The position numbers and the translations under genes were made by a program. 64,000 bases of DNA from Flavobacterium phragmitis (GTDB lineage Bacteria; Bacteroidota; Bacteroidia; Flavobacteriales; Flavobacteriaceae), in contig NZ_FOMH01000010.1 of the NCBI RefSeq assembly GCF_900112575.1, positions 251,988 to 315,987 on the forward strand, given 5' to 3'. Within the stretch, counting starts at the first letter, position 1. Every line of letters starts with the position of its first letter. Under the pieces are notes generated by a model that searched no databases, was not told the origin of the DNA, and worked only from the letters and a program-made list of their open reading frames with translations. This document shows, one piece after another, positions 9,782 through 19,755 of this stretch.

Positions 9782-10984
9782 TTATTTTTTATCTAAAACT
9801 TTTTGCAATTCTATACCCGCCATAATGAAAGGGCCAACTGCTTTTGCATCGTCATCTCTGATGGGTTCCGAAATGTAATATTCAAATGAGCCGTCGCGGT
9901 CTTTGGGATTCTTTCCTCCTAATCCGGCTACGGCACAGCATTTCGTTATAGAAATAGTTCCATCCGGATTTTCTTTGATGAACTCTTTCTGAATTCCGTT
10001 AAAACCAATTCTAGCTGACTTCAGAAATTTTTCCCCTACGTACCCTTTGTTATACGCCTTCGCGAAAGCATACACAAACATGGCAGAACAGGTCGACTCC
10101 AAATAATTCCCAGTTCTTCCAGGCTGATCCATAACCTGCCACCAAACTCCTGTTTTCTTATCCTGAGCTTTTAGAACAGCTCCATAAATCTTTTGAAGAA
10201 TTTTTATTAGATCTTTTCGTTTTGGGTGATTCTCAGGAACAAAATCTAAAATATCGACCAATGCCATACAGTACCAGCCTTGCGCCCGTCCCCAAACATG
10301 TGAAGAAGTTCCAGTAGTTTTATTTGCCCAAAACTGAACTTTCTTTTCGTCATAACCATGAAAGTTCAAACCGGTTTTAGGTTCGTAAGTGTGTTTCTGG
10401 ATTAATTCTGCCTGTAAAACGGCATCATCAATCGCTTTTGGATCGTTGAATACTAATCCGTATTGTGCTGAAAAAGGATCTGCCATATAAACACCGTCTA
10501 GCCACATCTGCCAAGGATAACTTTTCTTGTGCCAATAACCTCCGTCTGAATTTCTTGGATGACCTTCCAACTGTTTATGAAGCATATCCATCGCAACTTT
10601 ATAGCGTTGGTCTTTGGTTTTAGCATAAATCTCAAAAAGTATTTTTCCTGAGTTGATTAAATCCAGACTGTATCTCTCGAGTTCGTAACCTCCCCCTATT
10701 TTTCCGTCTTTATCAATAAGCTGTTCGGCATACGAAAGTCCGTAATCCCAATATTTTTGTTCTTTGGTATAATCATACAATTGCTGATTGGCAAGTGTAA
10801 CCAATCCATTGGTATAATTCCATTTCGGAAATTTCACACCATCCAGGTAAACCGGATTTGGAACACGCTTTTGATCGGAATCGGCCATTTTCTTAACCCA
10901 TTCAATTGGCGTTCTTTGGGATTGTCCAAATGAAACCAAATGAACCAACAAAGCGAGAAAACAATATTTAATTTTATGTATCAT
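9782..10984 (-). CDS. Unsaturated rhamnogalacturonyl/galacturonyl hydrolase (GH105)
   Basis: GH105 enzymes remove the 4,5-unsaturated uronic acid left at the non-reducing end by pectate or rhamnogalacturonan lyases. The protein has 400 residues, the usual length for the YteR/YesR group, behind a signal peptide ending near FGQSQ. The (alpha/alpha)6 barrel signatures are seen: NYTNGLV, GGGYELERY, QMWLDGVYMADP with the catalytic aspartate at 163, and HVWGRAQGWYCMALVD. It stands between GH43 and GH28 with 6- and 18-nt gaps. It directly complements the PL1 lyase of the same operon, because its substrates are the lyase products. A periplasmic location is inferred. Confidence 0.95.
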   Translation of the reverse strand: MIHKIKYCFLALLVHLVSFGQSQRTPIEWVKKMADSDQKRVPNPVYLDGVKFPKWNYTNGLVTLANQQLYDYTKEQKYWDYGLSYAEQLIDKDGKIGGGYELERYSLDLINSGKILFEIYAKTKDQRYKVAMDMLHKQLEGHPRNSDGGYWHKKSYPWQMWLDGVYMADPFSAQYGLVFNDPKAIDDAVLQAELIQKHTYEPKTGLNFHGYDEKKVQFWANKTTGTSSHVWGRAQGWYCMALVDILDFVPENHPKRKDLIKILQKIYGAVLKAQDKKTGVWWQVMDQPGRTGNYLESTCSAMFVYAFAKAYNKGYVGEKFLKSARIGFNGIQKEFIKENPDGTISITKCCAVAGLGGKNPKDRDGSFEYYISEPIRDDDAKAVGPFIMAGIELQKVLDKK

Positions 10985-10990
10985 AACTGC

Positions 10991-12634
10991 TTAATTTTCT
11001 TCTACTCTAAACCAATCATAATCGGCATAACTGCTGTCGTTAACCGCTTTTGTTCCTGAGGCAAAAAGACCAATTTTAGCACCAACCCATCTTCCTGCAC
11101 TTGGTTTAAAGGATTCTCCCAGTTTTTTAAAACTTTTACCATCAACACTGTAATAAAAAGTAACTCTGGCATCAAAAGGTTCTTTGTTCTGAATCATTTC
11201 TACTTTAGCACGCAGATAAACTTCTTTTTTGGTAATTGGAATTATTGCTATTTCTTTTTCGGCTTCTTTAGAAGTCCGTGCATTTTTCAGTGAACGTTGT
11301 ACCAGATTTAGATTTCCTGTTTTGTCTTGTTCGATAGCGATGTAACTATAATCTTCGCCAAAAACAATCAAACCGGAATTGCTTACTCCTGCTTCGGGGT
11401 TATTTTCGAAAGTCAGTTTTGTGGTTGCCGTAAAATTAGCTCCCGGAAATTTTTGCAATAAAAGATTCGGCATCATCCACATCGTTTTGACATTCTCTTC
11501 ACGCGGAATACAATTCAAACGCATAAATCCTAAATTGGCAGAAGACCAGCCCCAATGTTTCGCCGGATCCTGATTAGCCTGCCATTGCCATTGTAATCCC
11601 AATTGATGACCGTTAAACTCATCCAAAGAAATCAACGGAGTTGCAGGATAACTTTTACCTATATTCGGTTTTGTCCATTCCATAACAGGTTCACCGACTC
11701 CGTCTTTATTTGAATCAACTCCCATAATCGGCCAGTTGTCTTTCCATGTTACAGGTTGTAAATTCACAACACGTCCATAAGCCCAGCGATCCTGAAAATG
11801 GATGAACCAGCCGTCTCCATTTGGCGTTTCGACATAACCTCCTTGGTGCGGGCCATTCATTTCTGTATTTCCCTGATGCAGGACGACTTTAAACTCATAA
11901 GGTCCCCAAACATTTTTAGAACGCATTGCCAACTGCCATCCGGGTTTTACGCCTCCGGCGGGAGCCATTAACCAATAATAGCCGTCACGTTTGTACAATT
12001 TAGAACCTTCAACAGTGGTATGGCCTTTATGTCCGTCAAAAACCAAAGAAGGATTTCCAATTAATTTTGTACCGTCAACAGTCATTTCTGAAAGCATTAA
12101 AACGGTTTTTACATTGGCACGGCTTCCTGCAAAAGCATAAGACAAATAGGCTTTTCCGTCTTCATCCCAAAACGGACAAGTATCGATTATTCCCTTTGCT
12201 TCTTTAACCAAAACTGGTTTTTCCCAAGTCCCCGCAGGATCTTTGGTTTTAACCATATAAATACCAAAATCAGGATCTCCCCAATAGATATAATATTCTC
12301 CGTCATGATAACGAATGGAAGGTGCCCAAACGCCATCGCCATGACGGACGGTGCGATAATGTTCCACCGGAATTTGCTCCTGCAAAGCATAACCAACCAA
12401 TTCCCAGTTAACCAGATCATTCGAATGAAGAATCGGAAGCCCCGGAATGCTGTTAAAACTAGAAGCGGTCATATAATATCCATCTTTACCAGCACATACA
12501 TCCGGATCGGAGTAATCTACATGTAAAATAGGATTCTTATATTTTCCATTTCCTAAATCGGCATTCCAGCCTTGCGCTCCTGTTCCCAAACACCATAACA
12601 ATGCTGAAGACAGCAGTAATTTTTTGATTCTCAT
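10991..12634 (-). CDS. Glycoside hydrolase family 43 with C-terminal beta-sandwich
   Basis: The N-terminal five-bladed propeller of GH43 carries the three acids of the family: base Asp43 in YSDPDV, pKa-modulating Asp151 in DTCPFWDEDG, and proton donor Glu209 in TTVEGSKLYK. From about residue 340 there is a beta-sandwich of the GH43_C2/DUF1349 kind, as in two-domain beta-xylosidases and arabinofuranosidases. A signal peptide precedes QGWNADLG. In a pectin operon the likely job is removing arabinose or xylose side groups from rhamnogalacturonan or xylogalacturonan. The exact sugar is not readable from the motifs. It is the first enzyme gene after the binding and transport genes, separated from them by a hairpin. 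Confidence 0.93.
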   Translation of the reverse strand: MRIKKLLLSSALLWCLGTGAQGWNADLGNGKYKNPILHVDYSDPDVCAGKDGYYMTASSFNSIPGLPILHSNDLVNWELVGYALQEQIPVEHYRTVRHGDGVWAPSIRYHDGEYYIYWGDPDFGIYMVKTKDPAGTWEKPVLVKEAKGIIDTCPFWDEDGKAYLSYAFAGSRANVKTVLMLSEMTVDGTKLIGNPSLVFDGHKGHTTVEGSKLYKRDGYYWLMAPAGGVKPGWQLAMRSKNVWGPYEFKVVLHQGNTEMNGPHQGGYVETPNGDGWFIHFQDRWAYGRVVNLQPVTWKDNWPIMGVDSNKDGVGEPVMEWTKPNIGKSYPATPLISLDEFNGHQLGLQWQWQANQDPAKHWGWSSANLGFMRLNCIPREENVKTMWMMPNLLLQKFPGANFTATTKLTFENNPEAGVSNSGLIVFGEDYSYIAIEQDKTGNLNLVQRSLKNARTSKEAEKEIAIIPITKKEVYLRAKVEMIQNKEPFDARVTFYYSVDGKSFKKLGESFKPSAGRWVGAKIGLFASGTKAVNDSSYADYDWFRVEEN

Positions 12635-12724
12635 TCGTATTCTTTTTTATAAATAATTCATTGATCTAAAAACATTTTGGTTTGTGGTATTTAGACCATC
12701 ACAATTCTTTTTCATTAATTAAAT

Positions 12725-12771
12725 CAGTACATAGAAGTATCCCCAACCACAAGGATACTTCCTGAGTACTG
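12725..12771 (-). other. Intercistronic hairpin between binding-protein and enzyme genes
   Basis: GAAGTATCC (12734-12742) pairs with GGATACTTC (12753-12761) around a 10-nt loop. CAGTAC (12725-12730) pairs with GTACTG (12766-12771) outside it. There is no T-run, so it is unlikely to be a full terminator. In the minus-strand transcript it lies right after the surface-binding lipoprotein gene and before GH43. That suits partial termination, or protection of the upstream susCD message. Confidence 0.6.
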
Positions 12772-12797
12772 AAACCACTTAACTTAATTAACAAAAT

Positions 12798-14447
12798 TTA
12801 TGGCAACCATCTTGTATCTCCTACTCTGTTGGTCACAATTGGAGAATTAGAATCTTTGATCATCAGATTTCCGTTTGCCGGATCGACAAATAAATTCTGT
12901 GCACTCACTCCTAATTCGGTTCCCTGTATAGCAGAAGCTCCTAAAAGATAATTTGTTGTTGTATAATTATTACCATATGTGCTTGTTGTATTGGCTCCAA
13001 TGGCCTGAATCACTTTACCGCAGGCAGAAGCTAACAATACATTTTTAAAGATCAGCGTAGATCCTACAGCAGACGGAATATTGATTAACGCTCTGTTATA
13101 AGCATAATCGTAAATCGTAATATTCTGATATTCCAAATGAATTGGATAAGCAGATGTGCCGTAATCCCAAAGGTTTTTAAAGTTTCGGTTCTGATCTGTT
13201 GTCTGATAGTAATCTCTCATGAAAGTACAGTTGGAGAAAACTGCTTTTTTCACATTGTCAGCTCCGGCAGAACCAAAGGCAAATGTTCCATAAGGCCCAG
13301 TGTGGCCTCCAACCTGATCAAACGTACAGTAGCTCATATCAAAATTTCCTATTTCTTTGTATTTACCATTCCCCTGATGTCTCCAGAAACCGCGTTTGAA
13401 ATAATTGAAAACACAGTTATAAAATGTAATCTGATCAATCTTCCAGGCAGTTCCACTATTGAAGAAATAACTCGCATCGATAGTTTGATAGAAACGGATA
13501 TTCTCAAAAGCCAGAGAAGACAAATAAGAACCTTCAGCAATATTCCAGTTTCCGTTCATTTCAATCTGAGGACGTTCTCCCTGAGTTCCTCCAGTCAATT
13601 TAAATCCTTTGGAGATGGTAAACGGAGTAATTTTAAACAAAGAACCTGCTTCAAGGAAATATTCTGTTCCTTCTGGAATAGTCGGGTCGTCGTTGTTTGT
13701 TCTCAAAATAGCATCTAAGTCAGCACCTTTTGCCACAATAATTGTAGAAGCTGAAGGCCCTGCAGAACGGAAAGAAACCTGATTGTATGGTTTATCGTAA
13801 CGTCTTGGTTTAATATTGTCAAAAATGTTTAAGTTGTATAACGTATTTTTCTCCAAACCGGTTACTTTAGCTTCTCCTTTAGACATTTCATCGGCTGTTA
13901 ATTTACGTCCGATTGCTGGAAGTTCTAATGACTGAGCCGGCTGTACGGAAATACTATCCACAGGATTTTTGGAAGAAACTGCCCATGTTACTGTAACATC
14001 TGTTTCGGTAATATTTACTCTTTCTACAGGATTTAAAATAGGATCAAATGGCGGGCGATCTTCTGTCAAAGCATTCGTATAAGCCCATTGCGAATTGTGT
14101 GCTCCGTTAATATGATTCGATCTTACTCTGATATAAAACTGTGTTTTATAAGGAATATCATCCATTAAAATCTGTGTATCTGTCGTAGTATAAGATTTAT
14201 AAAGACTTTTATAATAATTGTCCAAATGCAATTCTACTGTATAAGAGGCCGCATCGTTTACTTTGTACCAAACCACAGCAATCGAATTGCTTTTTACCAA
14301 AGGTGCTGTAAGAACAAATTTTGGCTGAAATAAATCCTCTACGGGTTTATAGCGGAATTCGTCATTGTCACAGGATTTTAGTATTTCTCCAAAAACAATT
14401 AATCCGATAAGGGATAAAATGTAAATTAGTTTTCTTGAATTTTTCAT
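12798..14447 (-). CDS. Surface glycan-binding lipoprotein, FnIII plus DUF4957/DUF5123 beta-helix
   Basis: A 549-residue lipoprotein (lipid cysteine about 26, context EILKSCDNDE) encoded directly after SusD. Residues about 35-230 look like two fibronectin type III modules. Residues about 235-549 form a beta-helix like the DUF4957/DUF5123 pair, ending in GDTRWLP. It has no catalytic motif of a lyase or hydrolase. Proteins of this design beside SusCD in pectin loci are thought to hold the polymer at the cell surface. The helix resembles residues 1780-2107 of the giant CE8-PL1 enzyme in the same operon, which ends in GDPRWLK. The gene follows susD after 11 nt. Confidence 0.85.
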   Translation of the reverse strand: MKNSRKLIYILSLIGLIVFGEILKSCDNDEFRYKPVEDLFQPKFVLTAPLVKSNSIAVVWYKVNDAASYTVELHLDNYYKSLYKSYTTTDTQILMDDIPYKTQFYIRVRSNHINGAHNSQWAYTNALTEDRPPFDPILNPVERVNITETDVTVTWAVSSKNPVDSISVQPAQSLELPAIGRKLTADEMSKGEAKVTGLEKNTLYNLNIFDNIKPRRYDKPYNQVSFRSAGPSASTIIVAKGADLDAILRTNNDDPTIPEGTEYFLEAGSLFKITPFTISKGFKLTGGTQGERPQIEMNGNWNIAEGSYLSSLAFENIRFYQTIDASYFFNSGTAWKIDQITFYNCVFNYFKRGFWRHQGNGKYKEIGNFDMSYCTFDQVGGHTGPYGTFAFGSAGADNVKKAVFSNCTFMRDYYQTTDQNRNFKNLWDYGTSAYPIHLEYQNITIYDYAYNRALINIPSAVGSTLIFKNVLLASACGKVIQAIGANTTSTYGNNYTTTNYLLGASAIQGTELGVSAQNLFVDPANGNLMIKDSNSPIVTNRVGDTRWLP

Positions 14448-14458
14448 GATTGATTCAA

Positions 14459-16354
14459 TTAAAAATTAAAACCATAATAATTTTGAATGGCTCCACGATG
14501 ATCTGTAATCACCTTTGATGGATAAGGACATAAATAACGCAACGGATTATTTGGTGAAACCGATGAAGCATTATTGTAGTTAATGAATCCTCTAAAACTC
14601 CATTTTATCTCATTTATCGGTTCGTAACTCGCCGTATCATTATTTAAGGAATACCAGCTTATCGCGAACGGATGTACGGTATAACCAGCAGGATTTGCCG
14701 TCAGAATTTGATTAATTCCCTGTATATCCAGAATTTTTCTGCTTGAGTTAGCAGGATCCGTAACTAATTTATAATAGACATTCCCTGGAACCTGATCGAT
14801 TCCCGGAACATACGCTCCGTTAGCGACACGTCCCCAGTTGAATAATTTGTAATACTGGTTGTAGACCACTTCACTGTATTTATTCCAGCGCGCTAAATCG
14901 AATTTACGTTTGCTTTCTCCTCCAAACTCCCATTTACGTTCATCCATAATGGCTTTAAAGAATAATTCTGGCGAAGATTGAGCGTTTACATAATTATCTA
15001 CTTTAGCTCCCCAATCCGCTTGTGCGAAGGCTCTTCTTCTCACACGTCTTAGACATTCTTTAGCGTCTTCGCGTGGACCAAAACGTTCGTTTACAGCTTC
15101 GGCATACATTAATAAAACATCAGCAAAACGCATCCAGGAATAATTGACTCCAGTTCCTTTTTCACTAGTGCCTCCCAAAGGGCTTGTCATGTATAATTTA
15201 GACCATTTTCCAACGGCTAAACGAGCTATGCCCAAACGCATTTCCTGATTTAAATTTAAATCGTAACCATAGGGAGCACAAGTAACATCTCTCCTTAAAT
15301 CTTTATTATCAAATGAAAAAAGATATTCGCCACATAAACTTAGATTTCCAGAAGCTGATCCATAAGGATGATTTCCGGACGCAATAGGAATTCCGGCTAA
15401 ATAACCGTATTCACCAGAAGAGTTTTTCAACATGGCGATAGAGAACATCACATCATCATTAACTGGAGTTTCCCAGTTGTTTTGTTTGATCCAAAACTCT
15501 CTAAAACCTAGTTTTAAATCGTGCTGTTTTCCCTGAATCACTTTATCTAAATACTGAATTGCGATATCATAATACTGCTCATAGTTTTTTCCTCTTTCCA
15601 TGTGGCCAATATTCGCCGGATTGTTTTCGTCTGGGCGAAGTGTCCATCCACCACGAGTAAGAGCCAGTAAACCAATCAATCCCTGATTAAAACTTCTTGA
15701 AGCACGTTCTACACCATAGTCTAATTCGCTTGCATTTTTCATCAAAGGTTCAACTGATTTCAAATCGTCAATAAGAAACTCTAAAATGGTATTTCTATCT
15801 GTAACTCCCACAGCGAAGTTTTCATCTCCTGTTGAAGATTTAGTTCTAAAAACAACATCACCCCAAATACGAATCATATCCAAATAAACCATCGCACGGA
15901 TTGTTTTTACTTCACCGTACATCTGCATTACATTAGAAGGCTGCGTTTTTGGATCTGTTTTGTATAAATCTGAGCTTTCGATTCCTTCAATAACATCATT
16001 TGCCATATTAATAATTTTGTACATTGCACTCCAGGTTGAATTTAACGTTGTCCAATAAGGTTTTGGATCGTAACAAGCAATGTCAGAACCGTTTCCGTTT
16101 ACTGTATTGGTTCCAACACCAGCCATTTCCACATCGGTATTGGTATTAAAAACAAAAGCAATACGGTTCGAATAGGCATCTTCAGCAAGCATCAGTGTAT
16201 AAACTCCTGCAACAGCAGACTGAATGTCTTTTTCTGATTTAAAAACTTCTGCCTGAGTAAAACCTGATCCAGGCTGTACATCTAAGTACTCTTCGCAACC
16301 TGTAAAAGTCAGCGCAAAAATCAACAGAAAACTTAATACTATATTTTTCATCAT
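14459..16354 (-). CDS. SusD/RagB family outer-membrane lipoprotein (pectin locus)
   Basis: The 631-residue glycan-binding lid of the SusCD importer for pectin oligosaccharides. The lipobox LTFTGC gives Cys20, followed by the usual EEYLDVQP start of the mature protein. Helical TPR-like SusD features follow, including GEVKTIRAMVYLDMIRIWGD, the conserved RFADVLLMYAEAVNE and the ERKWEFGGESKRKFDLARW block near the C-terminus. It is somewhat longer than the 500-580 residues typical of the family. It starts 21 nt after susC ends, and the two products are expected to work as one complex. Confidence 0.95.
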   Translation of the reverse strand: MMKNIVLSFLLIFALTFTGCEEYLDVQPGSGFTQAEVFKSEKDIQSAVAGVYTLMLAEDAYSNRIAFVFNTNTDVEMAGVGTNTVNGNGSDIACYDPKPYWTTLNSTWSAMYKIINMANDVIEGIESSDLYKTDPKTQPSNVMQMYGEVKTIRAMVYLDMIRIWGDVVFRTKSSTGDENFAVGVTDRNTILEFLIDDLKSVEPLMKNASELDYGVERASRSFNQGLIGLLALTRGGWTLRPDENNPANIGHMERGKNYEQYYDIAIQYLDKVIQGKQHDLKLGFREFWIKQNNWETPVNDDVMFSIAMLKNSSGEYGYLAGIPIASGNHPYGSASGNLSLCGEYLFSFDNKDLRRDVTCAPYGYDLNLNQEMRLGIARLAVGKWSKLYMTSPLGGTSEKGTGVNYSWMRFADVLLMYAEAVNERFGPREDAKECLRRVRRRAFAQADWGAKVDNYVNAQSSPELFFKAIMDERKWEFGGESKRKFDLARWNKYSEVVYNQYYKLFNWGRVANGAYVPGIDQVPGNVYYKLVTDPANSSRKILDIQGINQILTANPAGYTVHPFAISWYSLNNDTASYEPINEIKWSFRGFINYNNASSVSPNNPLRYLCPYPSKVITDHRGAIQNYYGFNF

Positions 16355-16375
16355 TTTGTGATTTAATTCGTTTAA

Positions 16376-19300
16376 TTAAAATGACAGCTGTACTCCAAAA
16401 GCGTAATTACGCGTTCTTGGATAAGCGTTGTAGTCTATATTTGGCGTAAGACCGGTTTCTAAATTGATATCCGGATCGTATCCTGAATAATTTGTCCAAA
16501 CAAACAAGTTGCTTCCTGTAGCGTACAATCTCACTCTGCTTAGGCCAATTGCTTTACTTTGCTGTTTTGGAATGGTATAACCAATACTCAATGTGTTTAA
16601 TCTTAAAAAAGAACCATCTTCCACCGCATAAGACATCGCAATAGGACGACCAATACTTACCGGATTCCACATCGTAGCGTTTTCGTTTTGTTTTGCCAAT
16701 AATTCAGGAGAATAACGAAGATCGTTGCCCATGTCGTCATAATTTCTCCAACGTTTATCCAATCCTACTTCCATTCCAAAATTGTTTTGGTTATTTTGGA
16801 AGAATGAAGTCATCATAATTTTATTGGCATTGTAAACATCAAAACCATACATGAAATTGAAGAAAGCAGTTAAATCGAAATTTTTCCAAACGGCATTTAC
16901 ACCAAATCCACCAGAAAAATCAGGATTTGTATCTCCAATAACTTTTCTGTCTTTGTCACCAATTACATAGCTGTTTGGATCTGAAGGATCAACAGGAGTC
17001 AGTTTTTTAAACTTGGCATTTCCCGGAACCGGATCTCCTGAAAGATTTTTAGAATTAGCTACTCCCTCTTTTAATTTCCAAGTTCTGGTTACGGCATCAA
17101 AAGATTCGAAATCGTCCATAGTATAGAATCCGTCATTTACGAAACCGTAAATCAAACCTTTTGTTCCGCCTACATAAGCGCGGTAATCATCGTCGTTTAA
17201 TAATTGAGTACTCGCCCAGCCCGAACTTAAAATCCATTCCTGTTCTCCGCTTGCCAATTTGTCAATTTTATTTTTGTTGTAACCAATGTTGAAAGTCAGA
17301 TCAACCTGAAAGTCTTTTTTTGTGATTACACTTCCGTTAAGCGCCAATTCAACTCCTTTATTAGAAGTCTGTCCAACGTTGGTCATCATTTTGGTAAATC
17401 CTGAAACTGATGCGATATCAGACGGTACCAATAAATCTTTTACTTTATTGTAATAGAAATCCAATGTTCCAGTTAGTCTTTCTTTGAAGAAACCAAAATC
17501 AAGACCTGCGTTTGCTGTATATGTCGTTTCCCATTTTACATTTGGATTGTTCAGATACTGGCTGTTGTAAAAATTATAATAGTATTGATTTTCTTCACCC
17601 CAACCTATAGAACGATCTCTAGAAACACCATAATATTTTGCGTATAAATCGGCTTTAATTCTATCATTTCCTGAAGCTCCATAACTCAAACGAAGTTTAA
17701 GATTAGAAACCGTCTGACTCTCTTTTAAGAAACTTTCGTTTGAAATTCTCCATGCAAAAGCTCCCGCAGGGAAAACGCCCCATCTATTGTCAGGGCCAAA
17801 CTTTGTAGAACCGTCCGTACGAACCGTGAATGTAAATAAGTAACGATCATCATAACCATAATTTGCTCTTCCAAAAAAGGAAGCAATTCTGTTCGGCGAT
17901 TCAGCCAATGAACCGTTATCAAAAGGAGTTCCTAAAGCCAGATTATCTAATGCTTTTGGTCCTGAAATATCATCAGGAAAATAACGGGAACGGTAAAATT
18001 TGGCTTTAGATTCCTGATCTTTTATCTCCTGTCCAATCATCAACTGAAAATCATGTTTTTCTTTTAATTTGAATCCGTAGTTTAATACGTTATTCAACTG
18101 CCAACGTGGCGATTGTGTCATGGACCAATATACTACAGGAAGATTATTATTATCTGTTGCGATACGCGTATCTGTACCATAGAAACGTCCGTCTTCCTGA
18201 TATTTATATTCGTAACCAAAAGAAGAACGAAACGTCAATCCTTTTTGGATTGTCCATGTCAAGGCTCCTTGTGTATTAAAAATTCTCGTAATACGTTTAC
18301 GATAATTTTTGTCTGCTTCTTCAAGCGGATTAAAACGAGGCTTTGTTTGATAATCTTCGGGATCAAAATAAGTATTATCATCCGGTAAAGTCATGTAATC
18401 TTCCAAACCTCGAGTTGGTGCTTCGCGTAAAGCTCGAAGCAAACTCACACCATCTGTTCCAGAACCATCAATAGTCTGATTGGTTAAACGGGTTTGATAT
18501 TCAAACAAAAGGTTATCCGTCAGCTTTGTATTCATGATCAGATAAACATAATTCTGACGCATTCCTGTTCCTACCAAAGCTCCCGGCTGATCCTGATTTA
18601 CAAACGTGAATTTGAATTTTGTTTTTTCGCTTCCGCCATTCACATTGATATCGGTATATCTTGAAATTGGGTTGCTCCCGAAAATTTCGTCCTGCCAGTC
18701 CGTGCCTTTGTTTCCTTTATAAATGTATAATTCGTTCGCCTTACCATACTGATTGTAAAATCCGGTTGGATTAGAACTTCCTTTACGTGCATTCTCGTAC
18801 TGCAACATCACAAACTCATACGGATCCATTACATCCAAATGATTGGCAAGTGTTTTAATCTGCGTATAGTTGTGAACGTTTACCTGAACTTTTCCAGCTT
18901 TAGGAACTTTAGTCGTGACTATAATTACTCCATTTGCACCTCTGGCACCATAGACAGCTGTTGACGCCGCGTCTTTTAAAACTTCTACAGACTCGATATC
19001 TGTTGGCGGAATATCATTTAAATTGGCAACTTCAAATCCATCAACCAAAATCAAAGGCGAATTATCTTCTGTAATAGATCCTCCTCCACGAATTCTAATT
19101 TTCACCTCTGCTCCCGGCGAACCATCTACAGTGGTAACCTGAACTCCCGGAAGTCTTCCTGTCAAGGCTTCGGCTACGTTTGCTGTTGGCACTTTTGCCA
19201 GTTCCGTTCCTTTTATACTGGCAACGGCACCTGTTAAGTTTTTACGTTTTTGAGTTCCGTAACCAATAACAACCACTTCATTCAATTCGCTGTTCGATTC

Positions 19301-19597
19301 TTTCATTTGAACCGTAATTCCAGATGTGCGTCCTTTTACGGCAACGGTCTCATCAGTCAGTCCAATAAATTTGACAATCAAAACTGCTGTTGCGGGGTCA
19401 TTTACAGCTATGCTGAATTTCCCGTCGAAATCGGTAACCGTGTTGGTATTTTCATTTTTTACAATAATAGTTGCGCCCGGAATAAGTCCCATATTATCCC
19501 TTACTGTACCGCTCACAGTAACACGCTTCTGAGCATAAGCACCAAATGTCAAACATAAGACCGCTAAAATGCCCCAGATATGTTTTTTCATCTTCAT
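16376..19597 (-). CDS. SusC/RagA family TonB-dependent transporter (pectin locus)
   Basis: A 1,073-residue outer-membrane beta-barrel importing oligosaccharides with energy from TonB. Behind a signal peptide ending TFGAYAQ comes the carboxypeptidase-regulatory-like domain (about 27-105). Next are the NEVVVIGYGTQKRKNLTGAV segment holding the TonB box and plug start, the plug motif LVDGFEVANLNDIPP with ESVEVLKDAAS, and a barrel ending in the aromatic FGVQLSF. It pairs with the SusD 21 nt downstream. The locus context makes pectin or rhamnogalacturonan oligomers the expected cargo. Confidence 0.96.
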   Translation of the reverse strand: MKMKKHIWGILAVLCLTFGAYAQKRVTVSGTVRDNMGLIPGATIIVKNENTNTVTDFDGKFSIAVNDPATAVLIVKFIGLTDETVAVKGRTSGITVQMKESNSELNEVVVIGYGTQKRKNLTGAVASIKGTELAKVPTANVAEALTGRLPGVQVTTVDGSPGAEVKIRIRGGGSITEDNSPLILVDGFEVANLNDIPPTDIESVEVLKDAASTAVYGARGANGVIIVTTKVPKAGKVQVNVHNYTQIKTLANHLDVMDPYEFVMLQYENARKGSSNPTGFYNQYGKANELYIYKGNKGTDWQDEIFGSNPISRYTDINVNGGSEKTKFKFTFVNQDQPGALVGTGMRQNYVYLIMNTKLTDNLLFEYQTRLTNQTIDGSGTDGVSLLRALREAPTRGLEDYMTLPDDNTYFDPEDYQTKPRFNPLEEADKNYRKRITRIFNTQGALTWTIQKGLTFRSSFGYEYKYQEDGRFYGTDTRIATDNNNLPVVYWSMTQSPRWQLNNVLNYGFKLKEKHDFQLMIGQEIKDQESKAKFYRSRYFPDDISGPKALDNLALGTPFDNGSLAESPNRIASFFGRANYGYDDRYLFTFTVRTDGSTKFGPDNRWGVFPAGAFAWRISNESFLKESQTVSNLKLRLSYGASGNDRIKADLYAKYYGVSRDRSIGWGEENQYYYNFYNSQYLNNPNVKWETTYTANAGLDFGFFKERLTGTLDFYYNKVKDLLVPSDIASVSGFTKMMTNVGQTSNKGVELALNGSVITKKDFQVDLTFNIGYNKNKIDKLASGEQEWILSSGWASTQLLNDDDYRAYVGGTKGLIYGFVNDGFYTMDDFESFDAVTRTWKLKEGVANSKNLSGDPVPGNAKFKKLTPVDPSDPNSYVIGDKDRKVIGDTNPDFSGGFGVNAVWKNFDLTAFFNFMYGFDVYNANKIMMTSFFQNNQNNFGMEVGLDKRWRNYDDMGNDLRYSPELLAKQNENATMWNPVSIGRPIAMSYAVEDGSFLRLNTLSIGYTIPKQQSKAIGLSRVRLYATGSNLFVWTNYSGYDPDINLETGLTPNIDYNAYPRTRNYAFGVQLSF

Positions 19598-19652
19598 AAC
19601 TAGAATATTTCTTTAATTATTTTAAAAGCCAATTATGGATTCACAAGAAACA

Positions 19653-19695
19653 GCAGGAAGTTACTATGCCAATACATCGTACTGCATGTTCCTGC
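19653..19695 (-). other. Possible interrupted stem-loop ahead of susC
   Basis: GCAGGAA (19653-19659) and TTCCTGC (19689-19695) are exact reverse complements 29 nt apart, within the 158-bp gap between the first lipoprotein gene and susC. GGATT/AATCC flank them at 19637 and 19708. No T-run and no TAnnTTTG box is seen in the gap, so susC is probably read through from the upstream promoter. Confidence 0.35.
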
Positions 19696-19755
19696 CTTTA
19701 AGAAATCCGTCAAAGAGGCTAATTATATTTTGTAAGTATTTTAGAAAGCAGTATT

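Noticed and set aside
13137..13718. A 193-codon plus-strand open frame
   Set aside because: It lies entirely antisense to the DUF4957-type lipoprotein gene, whose frame has clear domains; the antisense translation has no signal, domain or promoter.
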